Shown here one piece after another: positions 48,900 to 57,334 of a stretch of DNA of 64,000 nucleotides (the stretch's first letter is position 1; the number at the start of each line of letters is the position of its first letter). Source of the stretch: a virus. Both the position numbers and the translations under genes were made by a program. Below the pieces are notes generated by a model. The model had not been told where the DNA came from and made no database searches. It saw nothing but the letters and a program-made list of their open reading frames with translations. The stretch is taken from positions 1 to 64,000 of the IMG/VR virus record IMGVR_UViG_3300042905_003454. One strand, written 5' to 3'.

Positions 48900-50309
48900 T
48901 CAGATGGTGTTGCCGTGGAGATTTCTGATTTGAGTAATACGGTAGTATTGGTTCAAACCGAGAGTCAACTTCTCTCCATCGGGAACATTGCTGCTGTCAA
49001 GAACGTATGGGTTGGCTACAACACCATAACGGGTCTTGAATGCAATGCGTGGTTGGAAAGTGTTGGGATCTACTGCACGGACCATTTGTAGCGGTACGTA
49101 GGGGCAGTAGAAGAGACCAGCATCATAGGGAGACTCACCCTTATAACCAGCGACGAAGAAGTTCAATCCGACTGGGCTATAGGGGTCAATGTATACACGG
49201 ATCTTTCCAGAGAGGATACCAGCAAAGGTGTTTTGGGTATCATCAGCATTGATCTGAGGAGCGATTGCGGGGCTGAGGCTCATGAAGCCAGACATGGCTA
49301 GAGCAGCAGCGGTATCGCTGTCACAGATGATGAAGTTACCCTTACCACGGCGGGTTTCCTTGGCGATGGTGTTGCACTCACGTTCGATTTGGAAGCTGAG
49401 GCCACGGAAGCGTTCAGCAGACCAACGACCGTCTGAGTCAACATCAAGGTTATAGGTGCCGGGAGCTGATAGATCCTGTTGTTGTGAACCAGTCTTGGCA
49501 ACGTAGTAGATGCTGCGAACGACTTCGCGGTTGATCTCAGCGAGAATTTCGGTGCTGAGAAGATTAGCGAGTTCGGCTTCAGCGTCAAGACCGTGAACAG
49601 CCTTGAGGTCTTGTGCCAATTCGACTGTGTAGTTGCTTGCAAGAGCGCGGGTCTTGGCTTGTACGGCAACACGGTCGATTGAGAAGGCCATTTGATTCCA
49701 AACACCGTATGAAGCACCACCGTATGGTGAACCTGAGTCACCAATTCTTTCGCCTTGGTTTGTCAAAATTCCACGAAGAGCATTCAAGGTATTGGTTTGA
49801 CGATAAACATCGGCAAAAGTGGTTCCACCAAAACCAGCGCAAAGACCATTATAGCCAGCAGGCAAGGTCCAACCAGAGCCACCGAATTGAGCAGCGGGTT
49901 CTTGGAACATAGCTTCGATTGCTGAAGAGTAGTTAGCGGCCTTGGTGCCTTGATATTGATATTGAGCGCGCATGGCAAAGATGAGGCCAGTTGGGGCGGT
50001 CATTGGTTGAACGCCGCAGATGTCATAAGCCATCAAGTTTGGCATAGCACGACGAACCAAGGAGATGAGCACGGGATCATAACCAGCAACGCTTGGGTTG
50101 TTGGTGTAATCCGAAGGCATTCCGAGGTTGTTGGAGCTCATGGTCTCAGTGAGGTGCTGAGAACGAAGAGCTTGCTCTTGGTTTTCTAGAAGGACGGCAG
50201 TGACTTTCTTGCGATAGTCATCTTGAATCTTGGGGAGTGCATCGTGGCCGAGCACTGGTTCCCATTTTTCTGTTAAAACGTCATATGGTGTGTTTTCTGC
50301 GAATTGCAT
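48900..50309 (-). CDS. 23: major capsid protein (T4 gp23-like)
   Basis: A 469 aa HK97-fold capsid protein. The N-terminal 55 residues look like the removable delta-domain, ending in LTE (53-55), which suits cleavage by the gp21 protease after Glu. The region NPSVAGYDPVLISLVRRAMPNLMAYDICGVQPM is characteristic of T4-type gp23. Codon use is visibly more GC-rich than the neighbours, as expected for a highly expressed gene. A late box (50337-50343) and CAGGAG precede it. Confidence 0.97.
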   Translation of the reverse strand: MQFAENTPYDVLTEKWEPVLGHDALPKIQDDYRKKVTAVLLENQEQALRSQHLTETMSSNNLGMPSDYTNNPSVAGYDPVLISLVRRAMPNLMAYDICGVQPMTAPTGLIFAMRAQYQYQGTKAANYSSAIEAMFQEPAAQFGGSGWTLPAGYNGLCAGFGGTTFADVYRQTNTLNALRGILTNQGERIGDSGSPYGGASYGVWNQMAFSIDRVAVQAKTRALASNYTVELAQDLKAVHGLDAEAELANLLSTEILAEINREVVRSIYYVAKTGSQQQDLSAPGTYNLDVDSDGRWSAERFRGLSFQIERECNTIAKETRRGKGNFIICDSDTAAALAMSGFMSLSPAIAPQINADDTQNTFAGILSGKIRVYIDPYSPVGLNFFVAGYKGESPYDAGLFYCPYVPLQMVRAVDPNTFQPRIAFKTRYGVVANPYVLDSSNVPDGEKLTLGLNQYYRITQIRNLHGNTI

Positions 50310-50336
50310 TTTTAAGTGTTCTCCTGTGAGTGTAAA

Positions 50337-50343
50337 TATTTAG
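50337..50343 (-). promoter_or_regulatory. late promoter box (CTAAATA) before gene 23
   Basis: CTAAATA lies 27 nt before the gp23 start, leaving a leader with a good AGGAG. Confidence 0.65.
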
Positions 50344-50355
50344 TAATAGTGAAAT

Positions 50356-51411
50356 TTAGACCTTTTTATTAAGTCTACCCAATGCACCGACATAACCTTC
50401 TACGAGGGTAGTCGGGGCATTTTTGACTGGTGCAAATGTTTGCTCGGGTTCAACGGGTTGAACTGGAGCGCGACTTGCTGTGTTTAGATAATTTTCCTTG
50501 ATGGCTGTGAGTTTGTCGCGGTATTCATCAACTGAACCGAAAGAAACATTTTCCATTAGGTTTTGAAGTTTGGCGATTTGAGTGTCTGCAAGGTCTCTTG
50601 TCTCAGCGACAAAGATTCCAGCACATTCAGTCAATTCGACTTGCTTCTTTAGTTCGATGCTGATATTTACGGCCTCGTTGAGTTTTTCTTCCAACTCACG
50701 GTTTTGTCCGTAAAGTTCATCAAGAACATTGTACTTCTCATTGGGAACGTCGATGTAGTGGTTCTCAAAGAGATTCTTTAGACCACTGATGAAGTTCTCG
50801 GCAATTTGAGTCTTGATGCCTTGCTCAACGGCGACAGCGTTCTCTGTCATCCATTCTTCGACTACGTAGTCAAGATAGTCATCTACCTTCTCTACGAGTG
50901 ATTCGGTGACGTTTTCAAGGTACTCCTTGACATTGCCATCGACACCTTGAACGATGTGGGCAACGGACTTCTCAACGCGGTCATTGACTGCGGCTTCAAA
51001 GATTGCCTCTAGTTTGCTGACGAGTTCTTCTGAAGCGACTTCTTCACCAAGCAATGAAGAAAGAGCAGCGCGGAATTGTGCGCGGGCTTCTGCGATCATT
51101 TCTTGATCTTCGACACTCTCTTCGACTTCGGTGGCTTCTTCTTCTTCTTCTGTTTCCTCTGTCTCCTCTTCCTCTCCGGAAGATTGAGCAGGAGCAGACA
51201 TTGCTGGCGCGGCCTTACCCATCATGCCCATTGAGTTGGGAACGATTGGAGCAGGAACGCCGGGAACGGCAACAGCGCCCGTGGCAACGGGAGGAGCAGT
51301 CATTGAGCCCCTTCCTGTTCCATCGACGGAACCTCTGCCGGTTGCATCGTAATCGCCTAGACCCATGGCTTGCATGGCGGCTTCTGAGATAGTTTGTTTC
51401 TTATTTGTCAT
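50356..51411 (-). CDS. 22: prohead core scaffold protein (T4 gp22-like)
   Basis: A 351 aa scaffold protein degraded by gp21 during head maturation. A Gly/Ala/Pro/Met-rich N-terminus (20-80) leads into a dense Glu/Thr run (about 79-100), then a long alpha-helical, acidic body with coiled-coil character (100-300). The position between 21 and 23 is the conserved one. It has an exact TATAAATA late box upstream. Confidence 0.88.
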   Translation of the reverse strand: MTNKKQTISEAAMQAMGLGDYDATGRGSVDGTGRGSMTAPPVATGAVAVPGVPAPIVPNSMGMMGKAAPAMSAPAQSSGEEEETEETEEEEEATEVEESVEDQEMIAEARAQFRAALSSLLGEEVASEELVSKLEAIFEAAVNDRVEKSVAHIVQGVDGNVKEYLENVTESLVEKVDDYLDYVVEEWMTENAVAVEQGIKTQIAENFISGLKNLFENHYIDVPNEKYNVLDELYGQNRELEEKLNEAVNISIELKKQVELTECAGIFVAETRDLADTQIAKLQNLMENVSFGSVDEYRDKLTAIKENYLNTASRAPVQPVEPEQTFAPVKNAPTTLVEGYVGALGRLNKKV

Positions 51412-51437
51412 ATTAAAAGGATCCTTAAGTGTAAAAT

Positions 51438-51445
51438 TATTTATA
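51438..51445 (-). promoter_or_regulatory. late promoter box (TATAAATA) before gene 22
   Basis: An exact late octamer 26 nt before ATG 51411, with AAGGATCC in the leader. Confidence 0.75.
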
Positions 51446-51463
51446 CTCTAAAAATATTCAATG

Positions 51464-52171
51464 TTATGTAATATTTAATTTTTTTGCTCTTTGTTGAAGT
51501 TCGGTAGTTCTAATTTTTTTACCGAGTTCTTCATTTTCAATTTCTTCTTTACTTCTTCTGTCGATTTTTTTCTTTCCGGGTATTACAAATGGAGTCCAAG
51601 GAGATCCTGCTCCCTGTGCAGCCAATTTCATTTGACTGTGACCAATATTTGCAACTTGTGCATCAAACCAAGATTTTCCTGTAATATCCTCAATTTGTCC
51701 ACCCAATTGTTGAGCCATTGCCCCCAATTGCCCACCCATTTTTCCACCAGCCATTTTTCCAAGCCAACTTGCCAACACACCACCACCATATGCCAAAGGA
51801 CCATAAATAAGCGCGTCTTCACTATCACCAAATAGTATTTTAGACATATTTTTTGGTGACAATCCTTTTTCTTGATTATATTGATTTTGTTTAACTTTTG
51901 TATATCTGGTTCCACCACCAATTCCAAAATTAGAAGTTGGGTTTTTAGAACTGATTCCATCAGTTTTTAAATTTCCAAAACTAGTCATTTGATCAACATA
52001 TTCATCATCTTCCTTAAATTTTTCTGGATAAGAAATAGTTTTTTCATGAATATACTTTTGGCGATATTCCCGAATGTTCTCAAAAAGACACTCATCTTTG
52101 TTGCTTTGAATTTTTGATTCAAGCAACTCGGTCATGTAATTTTTGGTATCGTCGGGAACTCGGATGATCAT
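51464..52171 (-). CDS. head-region hypothetical protein between genes 21 and 22, 235 aa
   Basis: The gene lies where T4 has nothing between 21 and 22. The N-terminal 110 residues are charged and helical. A Gly/Met/Gln-rich hydrophobic stretch follows (about 125-165, GKMAGGKMGGQLGAMAQQLGG), resembling membrane-active or prohead-core segments. The tail is strongly basic. It overlaps gene 21 by 4 bp, so it is probably a head or core protein. No family is recognised. Confidence 0.7.
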   Translation of the reverse strand: MIIRVPDDTKNYMTELLESKIQSNKDECLFENIREYRQKYIHEKTISYPEKFKEDDEYVDQMTSFGNLKTDGISSKNPTSNFGIGGGTRYTKVKQNQYNQEKGLSPKNMSKILFGDSEDALIYGPLAYGGGVLASWLGKMAGGKMGGQLGAMAQQLGGQIEDITGKSWFDAQVANIGHSQMKLAAQGAGSPWTPFVIPGKKKIDRRSKEEIENEELGKKIRTTELQQRAKKLNIT

Positions 52172-52815
52172 GATAATTTCTTGAAATAGTTGTTGAAAAC
52201 CTTTACAATGTTTTCTTGTAGATCTCTTTTGGAGGAATTTTTGATGAGTTTAACGGATTGTTCACGATCTCTTTCGGTCCACATTCCGTTTTCAAATACC
52301 CATTCTTTACCTTCCATGATTCCATTGACGAAAGCATTTGGAGCTGAAGGATCTGCTACAATATCAATAGCGGCTAACATGAAGTCTTCTTGGACTTCTT
52401 GATATCCATTCTTGGGACGAAGAGAGCCCATTCCACGGGTGGATACACCGAGTTGAGCACCCTCATCAATTAGGTTCTTTACAATTCTTCCCATTGGAGT
52501 GTCAAGAACCTTTGCCTTTCCGTAGACATTTTTGCCGTCTTCGTGAAGGGTTTTGATCATGTGAGAAACACGGTCAAGGTTGACTGTTGGGCCTGTGGGG
52601 TGATTCAATTCTCCCATTGCACGGCCCTTTTCAACATACTCTGTAATATAACGACCACATTCCTTCTTGAGTATGCCGCTTGGATAGACTCTGCCGTTGC
52701 GGTTCTTTACATCAGATTGCATGAAAACACCTTCGATGAAATATGTCTTTTCACCGTTGCCGATGTTTTCCTTGATGTACTTGATGTCTTCAGTTAGTTC
52801 CGTTATCAGTTTCAT
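52168..52815 (-). CDS. 21: prohead core protease (T4 gp21-like)
   Basis: A 215 aa serine protease that cleaves scaffold and capsid precursors. The probable catalytic residues are H72 in MGELNHPTGP and S125 in LGVSTRGMG, with an Asp in AAIDIVADPSAPN completing the site. The size matches T4 gp21 (212 aa). It overlaps the 59 aa gene upstream by 26 bp. Confidence 0.95.
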   Translation of the reverse strand: MKLITELTEDIKYIKENIGNGEKTYFIEGVFMQSDVKNRNGRVYPSGILKKECGRYITEYVEKGRAMGELNHPTGPTVNLDRVSHMIKTLHEDGKNVYGKAKVLDTPMGRIVKNLIDEGAQLGVSTRGMGSLRPKNGYQEVQEDFMLAAIDIVADPSAPNAFVNGIMEGKEWVFENGMWTERDREQSVKLIKNSSKRDLQENIVKVFNNYFKKLS

Positions 52816-52969
52816 TGTTTGTTCCTAGGATGTTTTTGGCAACGGTCTTGTATTGCTCTTCAAGTTTGCTTCCGATCTTTGCATAGAGAACCTTTGATGT
52901 GTTCTCCTTGAAAGATACAGCATTTTCTTGAATGGCGTTTTTTACTAACTCTCTGATTTCATTTTTCAT
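52790..52969 (-). CDS. small prohead-core candidate, 59 aa
   Basis: ATG 52967-52969 overlaps the stop of the 136 aa gene (ATGA), and the frame ends in TGA at 52790-52792. The protein starts MKNEIRELVKNAIQEN and is helical, with a Lys/Glu balance typical of core peptides. T4 has genes 67 and 68 between 20 and 21; this and the next gene occupy those places. Similarity cannot be shown by eye. Confidence 0.72.
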   Translation of the reverse strand: MKNEIRELVKNAIQENAVSFKENTSKVLYAKIGSKLEEQYKTVAKNILGTNNETDNGTN

Positions 52970-53376
52970 AATAAGTTCCTGGTTTGTTTGGCGAATTCAA
53001 TGTGTTGTCTTACAGATGCACTGTTTTCAAAAATTTCCTTGGTCATTCGCTTTCTATTTTCTGGATTCAATGACTCAAACAAACTTTTGATCAATTCCTT
53101 TTCATTTTCAGTAATATTTATAAGAGATTGATCTTTTAAAATTATTTTTCCCGTTTCAAAATTTTCCATAAAATGCAAAAAAGCATTTAGTTCAGGTGTT
53201 GCGTCAGTTGTCTCTGTTTTCTCAAAAAGACGATTTGACACCTCTTCTCTTACTGAGGCAATAGAATCATTCAACTTGACTGCCAAAGCCTGTTCGATGT
53301 TTTGCTTGAAGTATTCTTCATTCTCGGAAATCATTTCCTTGATGCCGTTTTTTAGAAGTGTTTTTGCGATATTCAT
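52966..53376 (-). CDS. prohead-core candidate (position of T4 67/68), 136 aa
   Basis: An all-helical, highly charged protein starting MNIAKTLLKNGIKEM, which echoes the start of the next small gene (VKNAIQEN), so the two may be related. No Cys, no membrane segment. It lies 2 bp after the portal gene. A role in prohead core assembly is inferred from gene order. Confidence 0.72.
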   Translation of the reverse strand: MNIAKTLLKNGIKEMISENEEYFKQNIEQALAVKLNDSIASVREEVSNRLFEKTETTDATPELNAFLHFMENFETGKIILKDQSLINITENEKELIKSLFESLNPENRKRMTKEIFENSASVRQHIEFAKQTRNLL

Positions 53377-53378
53377 GA

Positions 53379-54947
53379 TTATCCTTCTGCTGGCGGTTCT
53401 TCTTGCCCCATTTGTGCCTGTTGTTGAGCCATCATTGCCAATTGTTCTTGCTGCATTCTCTGACGATCAATTTCCATGGCTTTGTCCATGACTTTCATTT
53501 CTTCTTCAGTTTGACGAAGAATATTCTTGCGAATGTACTCAGATGAGAAGTATTTGCCGACATAAGGATCGACAAACGAGATCATTTTTAATCTTTCGGC
53601 CAAAATTTCTGCTTCTTTTAGATCCCAGAAATAATTGTCTGTATTGAAGATATAATTGACATCGCCCTTCAGTTCACGCCAATCGTCATCTGTAATAACG
53701 CCTTTTAGAAGCAATTGAACGCGAAGCATGTCAGAAAATAACTTGGTAAAGTGGTGACGAATTCTGTCTATGAACTTGTAGAACTTTACTTCTTCTCTGG
53801 TGATCTCAACAGATCTGCCCATGTTGAATCCAGTAGATTCAGAAGTAAGTCTGCTGATTGGAACATTCAGAGAGTTGTATAATTTCTTCTTGAAATAATC
53901 AACGTCGTCTATCTGGGACATGGCTTGTCCACCCGGAAGAGTCGAAATTTCGGTCCCTCTTGAACCTTCACGACGGGGAAGCCAGTAATCCTCAAGCACG
54001 GAAAGATGGTTTCTTTCGTCACGAACTTCGCCAGTTGCTTGGTTATAGATTACACGGTTGCGGAAACGGCTCATCATGTCGCGCATGTACTGTTCGGCCT
54101 TTTGCTTTGGTAATTGTCCTACGTCAACATAGAACACTCGGCGTTCTGGTGCGCGGGCAATGCGGTAAACTAGAAGAGCATCTTCTAGTTGTCTCAACAT
54201 GTTCAGGGGTCGTATTGCCTTGTGAAGATAACCAAGAACCCGTTTTGTGTTGAGATCTACAATCCCTGAAGGAACATAGACGATACTGTCCAAGGAAAGC
54301 TGAAGACCACCGGGGCCAGTCAACATGTATGATTCTTTGTCCGTATTTGTGTAAAGGTAATATTCTTCGATATCCTTGATCAAGGAAATGGACTGTCCTT
54401 CAACACGTTCCATCTCTTTCTTTACTTTGCGAATCTTTTTGATTTTCAAAGGATCAACAGGAATAATTTCTTTAATTCCGTCTGTTGGTCTTTCCTTGTC
54501 GATTACCAAGTTGTAATAAATTTTTGAGTCGATGTACCAACGACGAAATATTTCATATGATTTGTTGTTAAAGTCCAACAAATGCAGAATTCTGTCAAAT
54601 TCTCTGTAAATTTTATTCTTGATAACATCTGATACCGGAAGATTGGCCAAATCAAGTTTGACAGGTCTTCTGTCTGTTCCCAAAACGATTGATGCATTTA
54701 CGATTTCATCAATTGCATTGTCAACTTCGGGATAGATGGACATGTTTCGGTATTGAACAACTGATGCGCTCTCGTCGCGCATAGAAGCCGCGTAATCAAG
54801 CGCAGTCCCAAAGAAACCCCCAGCCTCTACAGTTACGGTTCCATCGTAGATTTCAGGAGCAGTGAAAGATTGAAGTGTTTTTTCTTCTCTCTCCTGCTTT
54901 GGGGTTCTTTTCTTGCCGAATTCAAATCCAAATAATTCTAATTCCAT
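53379..54947 (-). CDS. 20: portal vertex protein (T4 gp20-like)
   Basis: A 522 aa portal subunit, like T4 gp20 (524 aa). The internal segments VEAGGFFGTALDYAASMRDES, YRNMSIYPEVDNAIDEIVNASIV and LPRREGSRGTEISTLPGGQ are typical. The C-terminus is Gln/Met-rich. It forms the dodecameric channel on which prohead assembly starts and DNA is packaged. Confidence 0.96.
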   Translation of the reverse strand: MELELFGFEFGKKRTPKQEREEKTLQSFTAPEIYDGTVTVEAGGFFGTALDYAASMRDESASVVQYRNMSIYPEVDNAIDEIVNASIVLGTDRRPVKLDLANLPVSDVIKNKIYREFDRILHLLDFNNKSYEIFRRWYIDSKIYYNLVIDKERPTDGIKEIIPVDPLKIKKIRKVKKEMERVEGQSISLIKDIEEYYLYTNTDKESYMLTGPGGLQLSLDSIVYVPSGIVDLNTKRVLGYLHKAIRPLNMLRQLEDALLVYRIARAPERRVFYVDVGQLPKQKAEQYMRDMMSRFRNRVIYNQATGEVRDERNHLSVLEDYWLPRREGSRGTEISTLPGGQAMSQIDDVDYFKKKLYNSLNVPISRLTSESTGFNMGRSVEITREEVKFYKFIDRIRHHFTKLFSDMLRVQLLLKGVITDDDWRELKGDVNYIFNTDNYFWDLKEAEILAERLKMISFVDPYVGKYFSSEYIRKNILRQTEEEMKVMDKAMEIDRQRMQQEQLAMMAQQQAQMGQEEPPAEG

Positions 54948-54953
54948 GATTTA

Positions 54954-55490
54954 TCACCTATTTGTTATTCTCTGACCGTAACTCTGAATTTCCATTTGAT
55001 CAAATACAATCATTACTTGGAATGATGCAAATGAATTGGGGGCACTCATATTTAGGCTTAATTGGCCAACTTGTGTTGGCCAGCAGCCATATAGAATAAA
55101 GGTCTTCAAAACATTTTCATCGTTCATGTCAAGATGATTGACAGTCCAGTTGTTGGCCTTGTAAGTTGTTGCTTGATTGATTAACGAAGATACGTTTGTT
55201 TCGTTATTGTTTATTCGATTTTGCCAAGTTTGGAATGCATGCCAAAGATTTTTGTCACCAGTATCATCAAGAACCGTAAAAACCCAAGTTGAGTATTGTT
55301 TTTCACCGGGATAGTGAAACTTTCTTCCAAAAAAATCATATGTCATTGTTGTTGACATTACTTGTGGAAGAATGGTTGCTCTTACGTGATATGGCGTAAA
55401 AGTTTGATTTGCAAAAGGAATATTGCCAGTTATCAAAAATCTGTTTGATCTGGTTCCACCGAAGAAGTTTGTCTTGAATTCATTTAACAT
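54954..55490 (-). CDS. tail tube protein (gp19 family), copy B
   Basis: A 178 aa protein with FFGGTRSNRFLITG, GRKFHYPGEKQYSTWVFTVLDD and NLWHAFQTWQNRI, and the tail-end FASFQVMIVFDQMEI. It is clearly paralogous to the next gene (176 aa). One of the two is probably the main tube and the other a specialised or alternative tube subunit. Confidence 0.88.
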   Translation of the reverse strand: MLNEFKTNFFGGTRSNRFLITGNIPFANQTFTPYHVRATILPQVMSTTMTYDFFGRKFHYPGEKQYSTWVFTVLDDTGDKNLWHAFQTWQNRINNNETNVSSLINQATTYKANNWTVNHLDMNDENVLKTFILYGCWPTQVGQLSLNMSAPNSFASFQVMIVFDQMEIQSYGQRITNR

Positions 55491-55493
55491 ATG

Positions 55494-56024
55494 TTACATT
55501 CCTTGAATTTTTATGTTGTCATATGTCAATGTGACGGAAAAAGAAACAAATTCTTGTTGACCCATATCTAAAGCAATTTCACCAACAACGCTTGGCCAAC
55601 ATTTGTACAACCAAATTCTTCTTAAAACTTGATTATTATTTACATCTAAATGATCTATTTGCCATGTAGTTTGCAAGTTTTTATATGAATAATCATTTTG
55701 ATGAACTTCGTGTGTCCAGTGTCCATCCAATCTCTCTTTCCAAGTTTGAAATGCACGCCAAAGATTTTGGGAATTACCATCGTCGTAAACTCCGATGACC
55801 CATGGACTGTATTGCCGATCTCCTGCAAAATTTACCATTCTCCCTCTATATGGGACGCTAATCGTGTTGACCGTCACGGATGGCAAAGATGCAGAAACAA
55901 TTTTAAACCGGGCATCTGTAAGGGGTGGAGCGATTCCAGCAGGCCATTGAGGTAAAACAGTAAAACGGTTGGGTCTTGTCCCACCATTAAAGTTTGTTTT
56001 GAAATCTGAAATCGTATTTGCCAT
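55494..56024 (-). CDS. 19: tail tube protein (gp19 family), copy A
   Basis: A 176 aa tube subunit with FNGGTRPNRFTVLP, GRMVNFAGDRQYSPWVIGVYDD, NLWRAFQTWKERL and FVSFSVTLTYDNIKI. It directly follows the sheath gene, the canonical place of gene 19. The pair of tube genes shares the same set of blocks and must come from a duplication. Confidence 0.9.
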   Translation of the reverse strand: MANTISDFKTNFNGGTRPNRFTVLPQWPAGIAPPLTDARFKIVSASLPSVTVNTISVPYRGRMVNFAGDRQYSPWVIGVYDDGNSQNLWRAFQTWKERLDGHWTHEVHQNDYSYKNLQTTWQIDHLDVNNNQVLRRIWLYKCWPSVVGEIALDMGQQEFVSFSVTLTYDNIKIQGM

Positions 56025-57301
56025 TATTGTGTGTAACTAAATTCAAGCAAGAAAGATTCAGTGCCTATTATTGGTTTAGCAACAACATCAATCTTGAGTG
56101 TGCTGGAATTGTCTTCGTTGTTTGTTCCATTGCACACAATTTCCGTCTTTGATGTATCCAGATAAGGATTGAATGGATCAATAGCAGTTTGAATTTCGCT
56201 TGTAACTTGATCTCTTGTGGTTGCATTATTAATGTCAAAGACATATTTGAAAGCAACATTGTTGATTGCTTGCATGATAGCAAGTTTCAATTTTGCTGGA
56301 CCAATTCGGTCGTCTACTGTTACAATGCCATTGGCTGCAGCCGTTGCACCAACCAAGTCTGCACCCAAGAATTTTTCATTTGCATTTACAAAGAAATTGA
56401 CCTTGTTAGATCTTAGAGTGTTCTTAAGAGTATCAGACCAATTTATGGGATTGATTACATCTCCATTCAATATAGTAGAACGATCTAAACCAGCAACGGT
56501 CAAATACAATTCATTTCTATTTTTTGCTCTTGCAAAGAATCCTGCAACATCTGAAGTTGATGGAATTGTGTAAGTAATTTCTGAATTTGCTTGAAGCAAT
56601 GGTACATCGATGTTTCTGGTAATCAAACCTAAAACATTAAAGTATTTGATTCCTTGTGTCATGCCATTTGCGAGAGAACCAATTGTTGCAGCAAAATTTG
56701 CCATCGTGTATCCAGCACCACTTACACCAGTTGAGTCTGGACGAGATGGAAATATTCCTGTAATGTATTCTTGAGTAGTAACCCAAGAAATCATGTCTGG
56801 ATCTAGTACGGGATCTACAGCGACATCAAATGCAGAAGTTGGATTATCTTGAAGATATTTGTTAAATCCAGCAACTTGTCCTGCGATAACCAATGTACCA
56901 CCGTATGCCAAATAACTTATTGCATTCAAAAATTGATTGCCGATGGTTGTGGGATTTACTGTAGTCGAAGATGCCGACTTGAAGAACGACCATGTCCCAC
57001 CTGATAAATTTGGATACAACAAAGCATTTGTCACACCATCCAATCTATTCAAATCTTGAACTAAATCTGATGGATTGGTATAGGCAATGTATAGGTCGCC
57101 AGTGTTTCCTTTTGCAGGAGAAAATGAAGTTCTTGCATAAATTAACCAACCAAACAAACCGCCCGGATCAAAACACACACCATCTGTGTCGAATTGTGGT
57201 GCTCTGTAGCCCGTTCCAGTACGCATTGCCCCAATAAATGGAACTGAAATTATTTCTCTGTTATATTGGTTTGAGCTAATAAATGAACTGAGTGATGGCA
57301 T
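56024..57301 (-). CDS. 18: tail sheath protein (T4 gp18-like), short form
   Basis: A 425 aa contractile sheath subunit. It is much shorter than T4 gp18 (659 aa), so outer protruding domains are reduced. The C-terminal part (NWSDTLKNTLRSNKVNFFVNANEKF and beyond) is the conserved core that packs on the tube. A late box at 57323-57329 and GGGA precede it. Confidence 0.9.
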   Translation of the reverse strand: MPSLSSFISSNQYNREIISVPFIGAMRTGTGYRAPQFDTDGVCFDPGGLFGWLIYARTSFSPAKGNTGDLYIAYTNPSDLVQDLNRLDGVTNALLYPNLSGGTWSFFKSASSTTVNPTTIGNQFLNAISYLAYGGTLVIAGQVAGFNKYLQDNPTSAFDVAVDPVLDPDMISWVTTQEYITGIFPSRPDSTGVSGAGYTMANFAATIGSLANGMTQGIKYFNVLGLITRNIDVPLLQANSEITYTIPSTSDVAGFFARAKNRNELYLTVAGLDRSTILNGDVINPINWSDTLKNTLRSNKVNFFVNANEKFLGADLVGATAAANGIVTVDDRIGPAKLKLAIMQAINNVAFKYVFDINNATTRDQVTSEIQTAIDPFNPYLDTSKTEIVCNGTNNEDNSSTLKIDVVAKPIIGTESFLLEFSYTQ

Positions 57302-57322
57302 GATATCCCTTTTTATCTAAAA

Positions 57323-57329
57323 TATTTAG
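57323..57329 (-). promoter_or_regulatory. late promoter box (CTAAATA) before gene 18
   Basis: CTAAATA lies 21 nt before ATG 57301 in the 33 bp gap after the terminase gene. Confidence 0.6.
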
Positions 57330-57334
57330 AATTT

